NCBI RefSeq assembly: GCF_900100265.1
Contig: NZ_LT629696.1
Location: 3,100,001 to 3,164,000 of the forward strand
Origin: Leifsonia sp. 466MF
Lineage (GTDB): Bacteria; Actinomycetota; Actinomycetes; Actinomycetales; Microbacteriaceae
Reading direction: 5' to 3'
DNA length: 64,000 bases
Positions 49,545 to 57,775 of the stretch are shown here, one piece after another. The notes beneath the pieces are model-generated. The model ran no database searches, was not told the DNA's origin, and saw only the letters and a program-made list of their open reading frames with translations. The position numbers were made by a program, and so were the translations under genes. The stretch's first letter is position 1; the number at the start of each line of letters is the position of its first letter.

Positions 49545-50396
49545 ATGCGATTCATGCGACTCGGCGAGCCGGGAGCGGAGATCCCCGTCGTCACCGACGG
49601 AACCACCACGTGGGACCTGCGCCCCCTCACCACCGACATCGACGGTGCCTTCCTCGCCGACGACGGCCTGACGCGGGCCGAGGCCGCCGCAGGCGCGGGG
49701 GACCTCCCCGAGCTCGACCCGGCCGGACTCCGCATCGGCGCTCCCATCGCCCGCCCCCAAGCCGTCATCTGCATCGGCATGAACTACGCGGCGCACGCCC
49801 GCGAGTCCGGCTCCGAGCCGCCCACCGACATCGTCGTCTTCTACAAGCACCCCAACACCGTCGTCGGGCCGAACGACGACATCCTGCTCCCGCCCGGCTC
49901 CACGACCACCGACTGGGAGGTCGAACTCGCCGTGGTCATCGGCAAGCGCGCCCGCTACCTCGACTCCCCCGAGCAGGCCATCGACCACATCGCCGGCTTC
50001 GCGGTCGCCAACGACGTGTCCGAGCGCGAGTACCAGCTGCAGCGCTCCCTCGGTCAGTGGAGCAAGGGCAAGAGCTTCGAGACCTTCAACCCGCTGGGCC
50101 CGTGGCTTGTCCCCGCCGCCGAGGTCGGCGACGGCAGCGGGCTCGGCATCCGTTCGCGCGTCAACGGCGAATCGCGCCAGGACTCGAACACCAGCGACCT
50201 CATCTTCAACGTCGCCGAGATCGTCTACCGGCTCAGCCGGTTCACCGTGCTCCAACCGGGCGACCTCATCAACACGGGCACCCCCGAGGGGGTCGGCCTC
50301 TCCGGTCGCTTCCCGTACCTCGCCGCCGGCGACGAGGTCGAGGTCGAAGTCGACGGCCTGGGCGCGCAGCGTTCGACTGTGCGGCCGGCGCTCTGA
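49545..50396 (+). CDS. FAH-family hydrolase, probable 2,4-diketo-3-deoxy-L-fuconate hydrolase
   Basis: A 283-residue fumarylacetoacetate-hydrolase-fold enzyme. The core starts VICIGMNYAAHARESGSEPP then TDIVVFYKHPNTVVGP. Metal ligands are the acidic residues in TDWEVELAVVIGK, the later D of AVANDVSEREYQ is conserved, and KSFETFNPLGPW and LINTGTPEGVGL complete the site. In the oxidative L-fucose route this enzyme splits 2,4-diketo-3-deoxy-L-fuconate into pyruvate and L-lactate. The SDR just downstream would make its substrate. GAAAGGACC lies before the ATG. Confidence 0.88.
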   Translation: MRFMRLGEPGAEIPVVTDGTTTWDLRPLTTDIDGAFLADDGLTRAEAAAGAGDLPELDPAGLRIGAPIARPQAVICIGMNYAAHARESGSEPPTDIVVFYKHPNTVVGPNDDILLPPGSTTTDWEVELAVVIGKRARYLDSPEQAIDHIAGFAVANDVSEREYQLQRSLGQWSKGKSFETFNPLGPWLVPAAEVGDGSGLGIRSRVNGESRQDSNTSDLIFNVAEIVYRLSRFTVLQPGDLINTGTPEGVGLSGRFPYLAAGDEVEVEVDGLGAQRSTVRPAL

Positions 50397-50434
50397 CCGC
50401 ATCCATCACCCACCCTCACTGCAAGGAGACAAGG

Positions 50435-51181
50435 ATGTCGCACTTCGATGGCCTGGTGGCCGCCGTCACCGGCGGTGCGTCCGGGCTCGGCCGGGCGATC
50501 ACCGACGAGCTGGCCGCCCAGGGAGCGCGCGTGTTCGCGCTCGACCTCGACCCGGACGCCGTGAGCGCCCCGCACACCGGCATCCGCTGCGACATCGGGG
50601 ACGACGCCAGCGTGCGGGAGGCCATCGCGGCGGTCGTTGCCACGGCCGGGCGGCTCGATGTCGTCATCGCGAACGCCGGGATCGGCGCGCAGGGCGACAT
50701 CGAGGCGAACGACGACGGCGAGTGGATGCGCGTGCTCAACGTCAACGTGATCGGCTCGGCCCGCACCATCCGGCACGCGATGCCGCACCTCAAGGAGTCG
50801 CCATCGCCCGCCGTCGTGCTCACCAGCTCCATCGCCGCCTGGGCCGGCCTGCCACAGCGGGTCCTGTACTCCGCATCCAAGGGCGCCATCTCGGCCATGA
50901 CCCTGGCGATCGCCGCCGACTGCCTGCCGCTGGGCATCCGCGTCAACGCCGTCGCCCCCGGAACCGCTGACACCCCGTGGGTCGGCCGCCTGCTCGACTC
51001 CGCCGCCGACCCGGATGCGGAGCGCGCGGCGCTCGAGGCGCGCCAGCCGAGCGGACGCCTGGTGCAGCCGCAGGAGGTCGCGGAGGCGGTCGCGTACCTC
51101 GCGTCGCCGACGTCCGGGTCGAGCAACGGCGTCATCCTGCCGGTCGACGGCGGGATGTACTCGCTGCGGCCGCGGAGGTAG
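50435..51181 (+). CDS. SDR, probable 2-keto-3-deoxy-L-fuconate dehydrogenase
   Basis: A 248-residue classical SDR: cofactor motif AVTGGASGLGRAITDELAAQ, VFALDLDPD (acidic residue, so NAD is favoured), NAGIG, the catalytic serine in VLTSSIAAW and YSASK, then VAPGTADTPWVGRLLD. GCAAGGAG lies before its ATG, 38 bases after the FAH-type gene. The pairing of an SDR with an FAH hydrolase is typical of L-fucose and L-rhamnose non-phosphorylating pathways. It should oxidise the 2-keto-3-deoxy acid to the 2,4-diketo acid. Confidence 0.85.
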   Translation: MSHFDGLVAAVTGGASGLGRAITDELAAQGARVFALDLDPDAVSAPHTGIRCDIGDDASVREAIAAVVATAGRLDVVIANAGIGAQGDIEANDDGEWMRVLNVNVIGSARTIRHAMPHLKESPSPAVVLTSSIAAWAGLPQRVLYSASKGAISAMTLAIAADCLPLGIRVNAVAPGTADTPWVGRLLDSAADPDAERAALEARQPSGRLVQPQEVAEAVAYLASPTSGSSNGVILPVDGGMYSLRPRR

Positions 51182-51208
51182 CCCGGTGGTTGCGGGGCGG
51201 CCGGCCCC

Positions 51209-51952
51209 TCACACGCCCTGCGGAATGTGCGAGGTCAGGCCGCCGTCGATGACGAATTCCGACCCGGTCGAGTACGACGACTCATCGCTGGCCAGGTAGA
51301 GGACCAGGTTCGACACCTCGTCGGGTGTCGCCGCCCGGCCCAGGGGGATCTGCAGCTGCTTCGCGTCGATTCCCGTCGTCATCGGCGTCTCGATCAACCC
51401 CGGATGCACGGAATTGACCCGGATGCCCGCCGCAGCGAGCTCGACGGCTGCCGACTTCGTCAACCCGCGCACACCGAACTTCGCCGCCACGTAGCCGTGT
51501 AGACCGGGGCTTCCCTGCAACCCCTCGACCGAGGAGATGTTGACGATGCTGGCGCGCCCGCTGGCCGCCAACGCGGGCACCGCGGCGCGCATGCCATAGA
51601 AGACTCCGCTGAGGTTGATGGCGATGATCGTCGACCACATGTCGTCGGTGAACTCGTGCAGGGCAGCACCGTTGGCGATGCCGGCGTTGTTGACCAGGAT
51701 GTCCAGCGAGCCGAAGGTGGAGGTCGCGTGCGCGACCGCCTTGTCCCATTCCTCCGGTCTCGTCACGTCCAGGTGGACGAACGTCGCCTGCGCACCCAGT
51801 TCCTCCGCCAAGGCCTGCCCCTCCGCGTCGAGGAGGTCGGCGATCACGACCTTCGCGCCTTCACGTCCCAGTGCTCGGCAGTGCGATGCTCCCATCCCCC
51901 GTGCGCCGCCACTGACCAAAGCAACCTTGCCGTCGACTCTTCCCACGCTCAA
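51209..51952 (-). CDS. SDR family oxidoreductase (3-alpha/20-beta-hydroxysteroid dehydrogenase-like)
   Basis: A 247-residue classical SDR: VALVSGGARGMGASHCRALG, DLLDAEGQ (NAD-type acidic residue), NNAGIANGAAL, serine in IVNISSVEGLQGS, and YVAAKFG (YxxxK). The motif GARGMGASH with SSVEGLQG is like Streptomyces 3-alpha/20-beta hydroxysteroid dehydrogenase, but many sugar and cyclic alcohol dehydrogenases look the same. It is convergent with the fucose SDR, 28 bases away. It is divergent from the zinc alcohol dehydrogenase. In this context it might be an L-fucose dehydrogenase alternative, but this is uncertain. Confidence 0.82.
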   Translation of the reverse strand: MSVGRVDGKVALVSGGARGMGASHCRALGREGAKVVIADLLDAEGQALAEELGAQATFVHLDVTRPEEWDKAVAHATSTFGSLDILVNNAGIANGAALHEFTDDMWSTIIAINLSGVFYGMRAAVPALAASGRASIVNISSVEGLQGSPGLHGYVAAKFGVRGLTKSAAVELAAAGIRVNSVHPGLIETPMTTGIDAKQLQIPLGRAATPDEVSNLVLYLASDESSYSTGSEFVIDGGLTSHIPQGV

Positions 51953-52129
51953 CTCCTTCTTCTATGAACCCCCAGCCTCGGCCCTCCCAGCTCACGCGGA
52001 CAAGGTCCAAAGTCCCGACCGATGCTGCCCGCAGGGATCGCTACGGGACGTTCGACCCTGGAAAGGCGGGAACCGGCCTCGCACCCTGGAACCACGAGCA
52101 CACCGGTCACCAACCTAAGGAGCACGAGT

Positions 52130-53212
52130 ATGCGCGCAGCGCGCTGGCACGGTCAGAAAGACATCAGGATCGACGACGTCCCCGAGCAGTCCCTGGAACC
52201 GGGCACGGTCGGGATCGACGTGGCGTGGTGCGGGATCTGCGGAACCGATCTGCACGAATATCTGGAAGGACCGATCTTCATCCCGCCGGCCGGACATCCA
52301 CATCCGCTGTCGGGTGAAGCGGCGCCTGTGACGCTGGGCCACGAGTTCTCCGGGGTCGTGACGGCGCTCGGAGACGGCGTCGACGACCTCGCCATCGGCG
52401 ATCACGTGGTGGTCGAGCCCTACATCATCCGCGATGACGTCCCGGTCGACGGCGACGCCGAATACCAGCTCACTCCGGACATGAACTTCATCGGGCTGGC
52501 AGGACGTGGCGGCGGGCTCTCCGAGCACATCGTGGTGGAGCGACGCTGGGTGCACCCCGTCGGGCCCGACCTGCCCCTCGACCAGGCGGCACTGATCGAG
52601 CCGCTCTCGGTGGGACATCACGCCTTCGTGCGTTCCGGCGCAACGGCGGGTCAGGTCGCACTCATCGGCGGGGCCGGGCCGATCGGCCTGCTCACCGCAG
52701 CGGTCTGCAAAGCGTACGGGCTCACGGTGATCGTCACCGAGCTCTCCGAGGCCAGGAAGGCGAAAGCGTCGGAGACGGGCGTCGCCGACCACGTTCTGGA
52801 TCCGTCGGCCGTGAACGTCGCGGACCGTGTCCGCGAACTCACCGGTGGATCGGGCGCCGATGTGGCCTTCGAGTGCTCGAGCGTCAATGCCGTCCTGGAC
52901 ACCCTGCTCGACGCGGTGAGGCCGACAGGAGTCGTGGTGAACGTCTCGATCTGGGGACATCCGGCGAGCGTCGACATGCAGAAGCTCGTACTGAAGGAGA
53001 TCGACCTCCGCGGCACCATCGCCTACGCGCACGACCACGCGCGAGTGATCGAGCTGGTGCAGCAGGGCCGGATCGACCTCGCACCCTTCATCACGGGCCG
53101 GATCGGACTCGACGACCTCGTTGAGGGAGGCTTCGAGCAACTGATCCACCACAACGAGAACCACGTCAAGATCCTCGTCTCCCCCGGTCCGATCGCGCAC
53201 GGACGACCATGA
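52130..53212 (+). CDS. Zinc-dependent alcohol dehydrogenase (2,3-butanediol dehydrogenase-like)
   Basis: A 360-residue medium-chain dehydrogenase. The catalytic zinc ligand region CGICGTDLHEYLEGP starts at about residue 36, and GHEFSGVV (about 73) has the second ligand set. The Rossmann motif is GGAGPIGLLTAAVCKAYGL, then VIVTELSEARK. The insert HPHPLSGEAAPVTLGHEF and YQLTPDMNFIGLAGRGGGLS match the butanediol dehydrogenase group. ATG at 52130 is supported by AAGGAG; in-frame starts further upstream lack it. It lies 30 bases before the palindrome that precedes the GntR gene. It might act on lactaldehyde, diols or a sugar; the link to the fucose pathway is positional. Confidence 0.86.
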   Translation: MRAARWHGQKDIRIDDVPEQSLEPGTVGIDVAWCGICGTDLHEYLEGPIFIPPAGHPHPLSGEAAPVTLGHEFSGVVTALGDGVDDLAIGDHVVVEPYIIRDDVPVDGDAEYQLTPDMNFIGLAGRGGGLSEHIVVERRWVHPVGPDLPLDQAALIEPLSVGHHAFVRSGATAGQVALIGGAGPIGLLTAAVCKAYGLTVIVTELSEARKAKASETGVADHVLDPSAVNVADRVRELTGGSGADVAFECSSVNAVLDTLLDAVRPTGVVVNVSIWGHPASVDMQKLVLKEIDLRGTIAYAHDHARVIELVQQGRIDLAPFITGRIGLDDLVEGGFEQLIHHNENHVKILVSPGPIAHGRP

Positions 53213-53242
53213 GTCGTTAGGCAGCCGCAGACCGTGATGGTA

Positions 53243-53272
53243 GTGTGGTCGGACCACATGGTCCGACCACAC
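53243..53272 (+). promoter_or_regulatory. 30-base perfect palindromic operator before the GntR gene
   Basis: Arms GTGTGGTCGGACCA (53243-53256) and TGGTCCGACCACAC (53259-53272) flank the two bases CA. It contains two overlapping FadR-type boxes (TGGTCGGACCA and TGGTCCGACCA, form TnGTnnnACnA). It ends one base before GGAGGT, the ribosome binding site of the GntR gene. Autoregulation is likely. Confidence 0.8.
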
Positions 53273-53281
53273 GGAGGTGCG

Positions 53282-54019
53282 ATGAGCGCGGAGCCGCGCG
53301 CCTGGGAGGGAGTGCTCGCCCATATCGAGGCGGGACTCGTGGAGGGCGACCTTCATCCCGGCGACCACCTGCCGGCAGAGCGCACACTCGCCGCCGAGCT
53401 GGGCGTCGCTCGGTCCAGCGTCCGCGAGGCGATCCGGGTGCTCGAGGCGATGGGCCTCGTCCGGACGCAGACCGGGTCCGGTCCGACCGCCGGCGCGGTG
53501 ATCGTGGCGCTTCCTGTCGGCGGGATGCAAGCGCTGATGCGGTTACAGGTCGCGGCCAGCGGATTCCCGGTCGCCGACGTGGTGAGCACCCGTCTGATCC
53601 TGGAGACGGCCGTCGCCGCCGAGCTGGCGGAGCGCGCCGAGGCGGTCGACCTGGAATCCGCCGAGCACCTGCTGGATGCGATGGACGACGTCTCCCTCGC
53701 CCGCGAGGAGTTCCTCGCCCTCGACGCGCAGTTCCACCTTCAGCTCGCGGAGGAATCGGGCAATGTCGTCGTCGCCGCGATGATGGCCGGGTTGCGCACC
53801 TCCATCGAGAGCTATGTGCTCGCCGCCGCATCGGGTCTCACCGACTGGGACGGGATGGCCGCGCGCCTGCGCGCCGAGCATCGCGCCGTCGTCGCCGCCA
53901 TCGCATCGGGCGACGCGTCGACGGCCCGCCACCGCATCCACGACCACATCAGCGGCTACTACCGCGACGCCGCGCTGACCGCCCCCATCCGCGAACCCCA
54001 TCAGGAGCCTTCATGGTGA
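53282..54019 (+). CDS. FadR-subfamily GntR regulator (LldR-like)
   Basis: A 245-residue repressor. The GntR winged helix is at residues about 8-75 ([40 protein letters not shown]). An FCD ligand domain follows with metal-type residues ([39 protein letters not shown]). GGAGGT precedes ATG at 53282; the in-frame start at 53234 lies before the operator and is not used. The stop overlaps the start of the lactate dehydrogenase gene. LldR-type regulators commonly respond to lactate and control lldD, which fits. Confidence 0.9.
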   Translation: MSAEPRAWEGVLAHIEAGLVEGDLHPGDHLPAERTLAAELGVARSSVREAIRVLEAMGLVRTQTGSGPTAGAVIVALPVGGMQALMRLQVAASGFPVADVVSTRLILETAVAAELAERAEAVDLESAEHLLDAMDDVSLAREEFLALDAQFHLQLAEESGNVVVAAMMAGLRTSIESYVLAAASGLTDWDGMAARLRAEHRAVVAAIASGDASTARHRIHDHISGYYRDAALTAPIREPHQEPSW

Positions 54020-55290
54020 ACCGTCAATTTCCGAAGCCCGTCGAGCTGCTGGAGCTCATGCGCTTCAAGAAGCCGGAGCTGGACCTGAAGAAGCGGCGCC
54101 TGGAGTCGGCGTTGACGATCGAGGACCTGGCGCGGATCGCTCGGCGGCGGACGCCTCGCGCGGCGTTCGACTACACCGAGGGTGCGGCCGAGGGCGAACT
54201 GTCGTTGGCCAGGGCCAGGCAGGCGTTCCAGGACGTGGAGTTCCACCCCTCGATCCTGCGGGACGTGTCCACGGTGGATACGTCGTGCCGGATTTGGGGT
54301 GGCCCGTCGGCGTTGCCGTTCGGGATCGCCCCGACCGGGTTCACCCGCCTGATGCAGACCGAGGGCGAGACCGCCGGTGCCGGCGCTGCCGGGGCGGCGG
54401 GGATCCCGTTCACCCTGTCCACGCTGGGGACCACGTCGATCGAGAACGTGAAGGCGGCGAACCCGCACGGCCGGAATTGGTTCCAGTTGTATGTGATGCG
54501 GCAACGCGAGATCAGTTACGGGCTGGTGGAGCGGGCAGCGCAGGCGGGGTTCGACACCCTGTTCTTCACCGTCGACACCCCGATCGCCGGGGCGCGGTTG
54601 CGGGATAAGCGCAACGGGTTCTCCATCCCACCCCAGCTCACCCTCGGCACCGTCGTGAACGCGATCCCACGGCCGTGGTGGTGGTACGACTTCCTCACCA
54701 CCCCGAAACTGGAGTTTGCGTCGTTGTCGTCCACCGGTGGGACGGTCGGGGATCTGTTGAATGCGGCGATGGACCCGTCGATCAACTACGACGACCTGAA
54801 GATCATCCGGGACATGTGGCCCGGGAAACTCGTGATCAAAGGCGTGCAAACCCTCGAGGACGCTCGCACCCTGGTCGACCATGGGGTGGATGGGATCGTG
54901 CTCTCCAACCACGGCGGCCGCCAACTCGACCGCGCCCCCATCCCGTTCCACCTGCTCCCGTCCGTCGTGCGCGAGGTGGGTCGGCACACCGAGGTCGCGA
55001 TCGACACCGGCATCATGAACGGCGCCGACATCATCGCCGCCCACGCATTGGGGGCCAAGTTCACGTTGATCGGACGCGCGTACCTGTACGGGCTCATGGC
55101 CGGCGGCCGGGAGGGTGTCGACCGCACCATCCAGATCCTCACCGACCAACTCATCCGCACCATGAAACTCCTCCAAGTGAACTCGCTGGCCGAACTCGGC
55201 CCCCACCACGTCACCCAACTCACGCGCCTGCAGCCCCTCCGCCGCACCGCCCCCGCCCTCTCCCCCGTCCGGGAAGACGCCGACGCCTGA
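54013..55290 (+). CDS. lldD: FMN-dependent L-lactate dehydrogenase / alpha-hydroxy acid oxidase
   Basis: A 425-residue FMN enzyme of the LldD/glycolate oxidase family. Key regions are [76 protein letters not shown] and the catalytic histidine region [15 protein letters not shown], then [20 protein letters not shown]. It oxidises L-lactate to pyruvate at the membrane. L-lactate is an end product of the nearby L-fucose route, so this enzyme closes the pathway. It overlaps the GntR gene by seven bases. Two large hairpins follow its stop. Other 2-hydroxy acids are possible substrates. Confidence 0.92.
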   Translation: MVNRQFPKPVELLELMRFKKPELDLKKRRLESALTIEDLARIARRRTPRAAFDYTEGAAEGELSLARARQAFQDVEFHPSILRDVSTVDTSCRIWGGPSALPFGIAPTGFTRLMQTEGETAGAGAAGAAGIPFTLSTLGTTSIENVKAANPHGRNWFQLYVMRQREISYGLVERAAQAGFDTLFFTVDTPIAGARLRDKRNGFSIPPQLTLGTVVNAIPRPWWWYDFLTTPKLEFASLSSTGGTVGDLLNAAMDPSINYDDLKIIRDMWPGKLVIKGVQTLEDARTLVDHGVDGIVLSNHGGRQLDRAPIPFHLLPSVVREVGRHTEVAIDTGIMNGADIIAAHALGAKFTLIGRAYLYGLMAGGREGVDRTIQILTDQLIRTMKLLQVNSLAELGPHHVTQLTRLQPLRRTAPALSPVREDADA

Positions 55291-55300
55291 CCCCGTCGCA

Positions 55301-55357
55301 AGATTTGCGCCAAATCGCGGTAATGCGGCGCCCATTGCCGCGATTTGGCGCAAATCT
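55301..55357. repeat. Large palindromic element 1 (20-bp arms, 17-base loop)
   Basis: AGATTTGCGCCAAATCGCGG (55301-55320) is the perfect reverse complement of 55338-55357. The 17-base loop contains GGCGCC. It lies between convergent lldD and lactonase genes. It could be a bidirectional terminator or an intergenic REP-like element. Confidence 0.75.
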
Positions 55358-55387
55358 CACACGCAGCGATGGGGACAGGACGCCCAC

Positions 55388-55440
55388 ATTCGTGCCGAAT
55401 GTGCGCTTTGCGCGCCGCATTCCGCACATTCGGCACGAAT
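55388..55440. repeat. Large palindromic element 2 (18-bp arms, 17-base loop)
   Basis: ATTCGTGCCGAATGTGCG (55388-55405) is the perfect reverse complement of 55423-55440. The loop is again 17 bases and contains GCGCGC. Its sequence is unrelated to element 1, 30 bases away. It ends nine bases before the lactonase stop. Confidence 0.75.
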
Positions 55441-55448
55441 CTCGCGGG

Positions 55449-56282
55449 TCAGGGGAGGCGGTAGGCGCGAGCCGCCGTGCCGGCGAGCACCTCGTCGCGC
55501 TCGGCGGGGGTCAGCGGCTCGAGGAGGGCGCGCGCGGTGGCCATGGTCTCGGCGTAGGGCGTCGCGAGGGTCGAGACCGGCCAGTCCCCGCCGTAGAGGA
55601 GGCGCGACGGGCCGAATGCGGCGAGCGCACGATCGACGTACGGACGCAGGTCCGCCGCCGACGCCCGCCCGGCCGGACCGAGGGTCGTCAGGCCGGACAG
55701 CTTCGCGAAGACGTTCGGGCGGCGCGCCAACGAGTCCATCAGCCTCCCCCAGTCACCGGGCTCCGCGCCGACCGGCGGGGTTCCGAGGTGGTCGATGACG
55801 AGCCGCAGCTCCGGCAGCTTGTCGGCGAGCGCGACCGCATGCTCCAGGTGCCGCGGCAGCACCCCGATCACGTCGAACGTCAGCCCTCGGGAGGCGAGCA
55901 CACCGAGCGACCGGCGCACCGGCTCCTGCGCCAGCCAGTCCGGGTCGGGTTCGTCGTGGATGAGGTGCCGGATGCCCACAAGCGGCCCCGCTTCCGCCCA
56001 GCGGTCCAGCTGCTCTCCGACCCGGTCGGGGTGGAGCAGATCGACCCACGCGACCACTCCGGCGACCAGTGGCGACTCGGCAGCGACGGCGAACATCGCC
56101 GCGGAGTCCTCGATCGTGCTCGCCGCCTGGACGAGCACGACCCCGTCCACCCCGGCCTCCCGCAGCTGAGGTTCCGCCTCGGCGAGCGTGAAGGTCCGGT
56201 TGATCGGGGCGACCGCGTCGGACAGCCACGAGTAGGTCCCGTGCTCCAGGTCCCACAGGTGCAGGTGCGCGTCGACCGCCAT
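55449..56282 (-). CDS. Amidohydrolase 2 family, probable L-fucono-1,5-lactonase
   Basis: A 277-residue TIM-barrel hydrolase. The metal motif HLH occurs in VDAHLHLWD near the N-terminus, and GIRHLIHDEPDPDWL, LVIDHLGTPP (conserved histidine), NVFAKLSGL and LLYGGDWPVS (conserved aspartate) follow. This is the pattern of L-fuconolactonase and L-rhamnonolactonase. It would hydrolyse L-fucono-lactone to L-fuconate after sugar dehydrogenation. It lies three bases after the upstream GH29 gene and is co-transcribed with it. Confidence 0.87.
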   Translation of the reverse strand: MAVDAHLHLWDLEHGTYSWLSDAVAPINRTFTLAEAEPQLREAGVDGVVLVQAASTIEDSAAMFAVAAESPLVAGVVAWVDLLHPDRVGEQLDRWAEAGPLVGIRHLIHDEPDPDWLAQEPVRRSLGVLASRGLTFDVIGVLPRHLEHAVALADKLPELRLVIDHLGTPPVGAEPGDWGRLMDSLARRPNVFAKLSGLTTLGPAGRASAADLRPYVDRALAAFGPSRLLYGGDWPVSTLATPYAETMATARALLEPLTPAERDEVLAGTAARAYRLP

Positions 56283-56285
56283 GGC

Positions 56286-57650
56286 TCAGACCAGGTCGAA
56301 GCGGACGAGGGCCGGCCCGGCGACCGCAGGCTCCGGGAGGGTCAGGGCGATCGCGTCGCCGTCCCGCGTGGCGGCGACCGGCGTGCCGTCCGCGAGCCGC
56401 GCGCTGCCCGCATCCACGGCGGACGACACACCCTCGAGGCGCACCGAGCCCGTCGCCTCGACGAACGCGTTCGCGACCGAGTCGGACCCGACGCCCTCAC
56501 CGCCGCGCGTCCAGCGCACCCACGGCTCCCCCGACGGACGGGCGACGGATGCGTCCAACACCTGCGAGCCGAACACGGCGTCCCCGTTGACCGCGTTCCA
56601 CGCGGCCAGGTGCTCCAGCGTCCGGCGCTGCAGATCGGGTACGGTCCCGCGCGCGGTCAGGCCGACGTTGAGCAGCAGGTTCCCGCCGCGCGAGACGATG
56701 TCGACGAAGGTCTTCACCGCACCCGGGCCGCTCAGCATGTGCCGTTCGTCCTCGAGCATGTTGTGGCCGAAGGAGTAGCCGATCCCGCGGCAGTTCTCCC
56801 AGGCGCCGGTGCCCTCGACATTGGTGCCGTTCTGGTACTCGCTGGTGCGGAAGTCCCAGTGCGTCTCGCCCCAGCGGTCGTTCGAGACGCCGTCGGGGGC
56901 GGCGGCGTAGAACTTCTCGAACAGCCGCTCCATGCTGTGCGGACCGCTGGGCTTGCCCGCATCCGGCCACTCGATGTCGCCCCAAAGCACATCCGGACGG
57001 TACCGGTCGATGAGGTCGGCGACGTGTTCGTACGCGTACTCGGCGTAGCCGGCGTCGACGGGGCGGCGGAAGGCCTGGCCGTCGTCGGTGATCGGCTCCA
57101 GCTCCGAGTAGTGCCAGTCGAGGCCGCCGGAGTAGTAGACGCCGAATCGCAGGCCGGCCGCACGTGTCGCCTGCTCGAAGGCGCCGACGAGATCGCGGCG
57201 CGGTCCGCGGGCGACGGTGTTGCGGCCGTCGGTGCCGGGCGCATCCCACAGGGTCACGCCGTCGTGGTGCTTCGTCGTCGGCACGAAGTAGCGGGCGCCG
57301 GTGCTCTTGACGAGGGCGATGAACGCCTCCGGGTCGAAGTCGACCGGGTCCCACTGGTCGATGAAGTCGTCGTAAGGCGCTCCGCCGTACACGTCCCGCT
57401 GGTGCTCGGCGGCCGGGCTGCCGGGGATGCGGATGGTGTTGTAATACCACTCGGCGTACGGGTTGTGCGCGAACCAGTACCCCTTCTCGATCGTGCCCAG
57501 CTCACCGATCGGCTCGGCCCACGCGGGCACCGAGTACGGCCCCCAGTGCACGAAGATCCCCAGCTTGGCGTCGGTGAACCACTGCGGCACCTCGCGCTCG
57601 AACCGGCGGTAGTTCTCCGGGCGGACGGGATCGTCTGTGAACATGGCCAC
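56286..57650 (-). CDS. Alpha-L-fucosidase, glycoside hydrolase family 29 (first copy)
   Basis: A 454-residue GH29 enzyme: WFTDAKLGIFVHWGPYSVPA, FVPTTKHHDGVTLWDAPGTD, FGVYYSGGLDWHY, and the nucleophile aspartate in DVLWGDIEWPD. VSRGGNLLLNVGLTARG is a further GH29 signature. The start is decided by AAGGAG, which lies seven bases before GTG 57650 and thirteen before the first ATG. No signal peptide is present, so it acts on imported fucosides. It is divergent from a second GH29 gene across a region with the CCTATAGG operator, and is followed by the lactonase. Confidence 0.93.
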   Translation of the reverse strand: MAMFTDDPVRPENYRRFEREVPQWFTDAKLGIFVHWGPYSVPAWAEPIGELGTIEKGYWFAHNPYAEWYYNTIRIPGSPAAEHQRDVYGGAPYDDFIDQWDPVDFDPEAFIALVKSTGARYFVPTTKHHDGVTLWDAPGTDGRNTVARGPRRDLVGAFEQATRAAGLRFGVYYSGGLDWHYSELEPITDDGQAFRRPVDAGYAEYAYEHVADLIDRYRPDVLWGDIEWPDAGKPSGPHSMERLFEKFYAAAPDGVSNDRWGETHWDFRTSEYQNGTNVEGTGAWENCRGIGYSFGHNMLEDERHMLSGPGAVKTFVDIVSRGGNLLLNVGLTARGTVPDLQRRTLEHLAAWNAVNGDAVFGSQVLDASVARPSGEPWVRWTRGGEGVGSDSVANAFVEATGSVRLEGVSSAVDAGSARLADGTPVAATRDGDAIALTLPEPAVAGPALVRFDLV

Positions 57651-57716
57651 GGGTGGTCTCCTTCGTCGTCGAATGGATGCGCCGGAGCGATTGTGGGATG
57701 CGTCCGGAATCCATAT

Positions 57717-57724
57717 CCTATAGG
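57717..57724. promoter_or_regulatory. Operator site B (CCTATAGG) of the fucose regulon
   Basis: ATATCCTATAGGCAATAG lies in the 125-base gap between the two divergent GH29 genes. Its core CCTATAGG and the following xAATAG match site A. Confidence 0.6.
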
Positions 57725-57775
57725 CAATAGCATCCGTGTTCAACGATGCGATCCCCCACTCGAAGGAGAGTTCCC

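Noticed and set aside
51192..51208. GGGGC/GCCCC hairpin between the convergent SDR genes
   Set aside because: Only five clear base pairs; not distinguishable from chance in GC-rich sequence.
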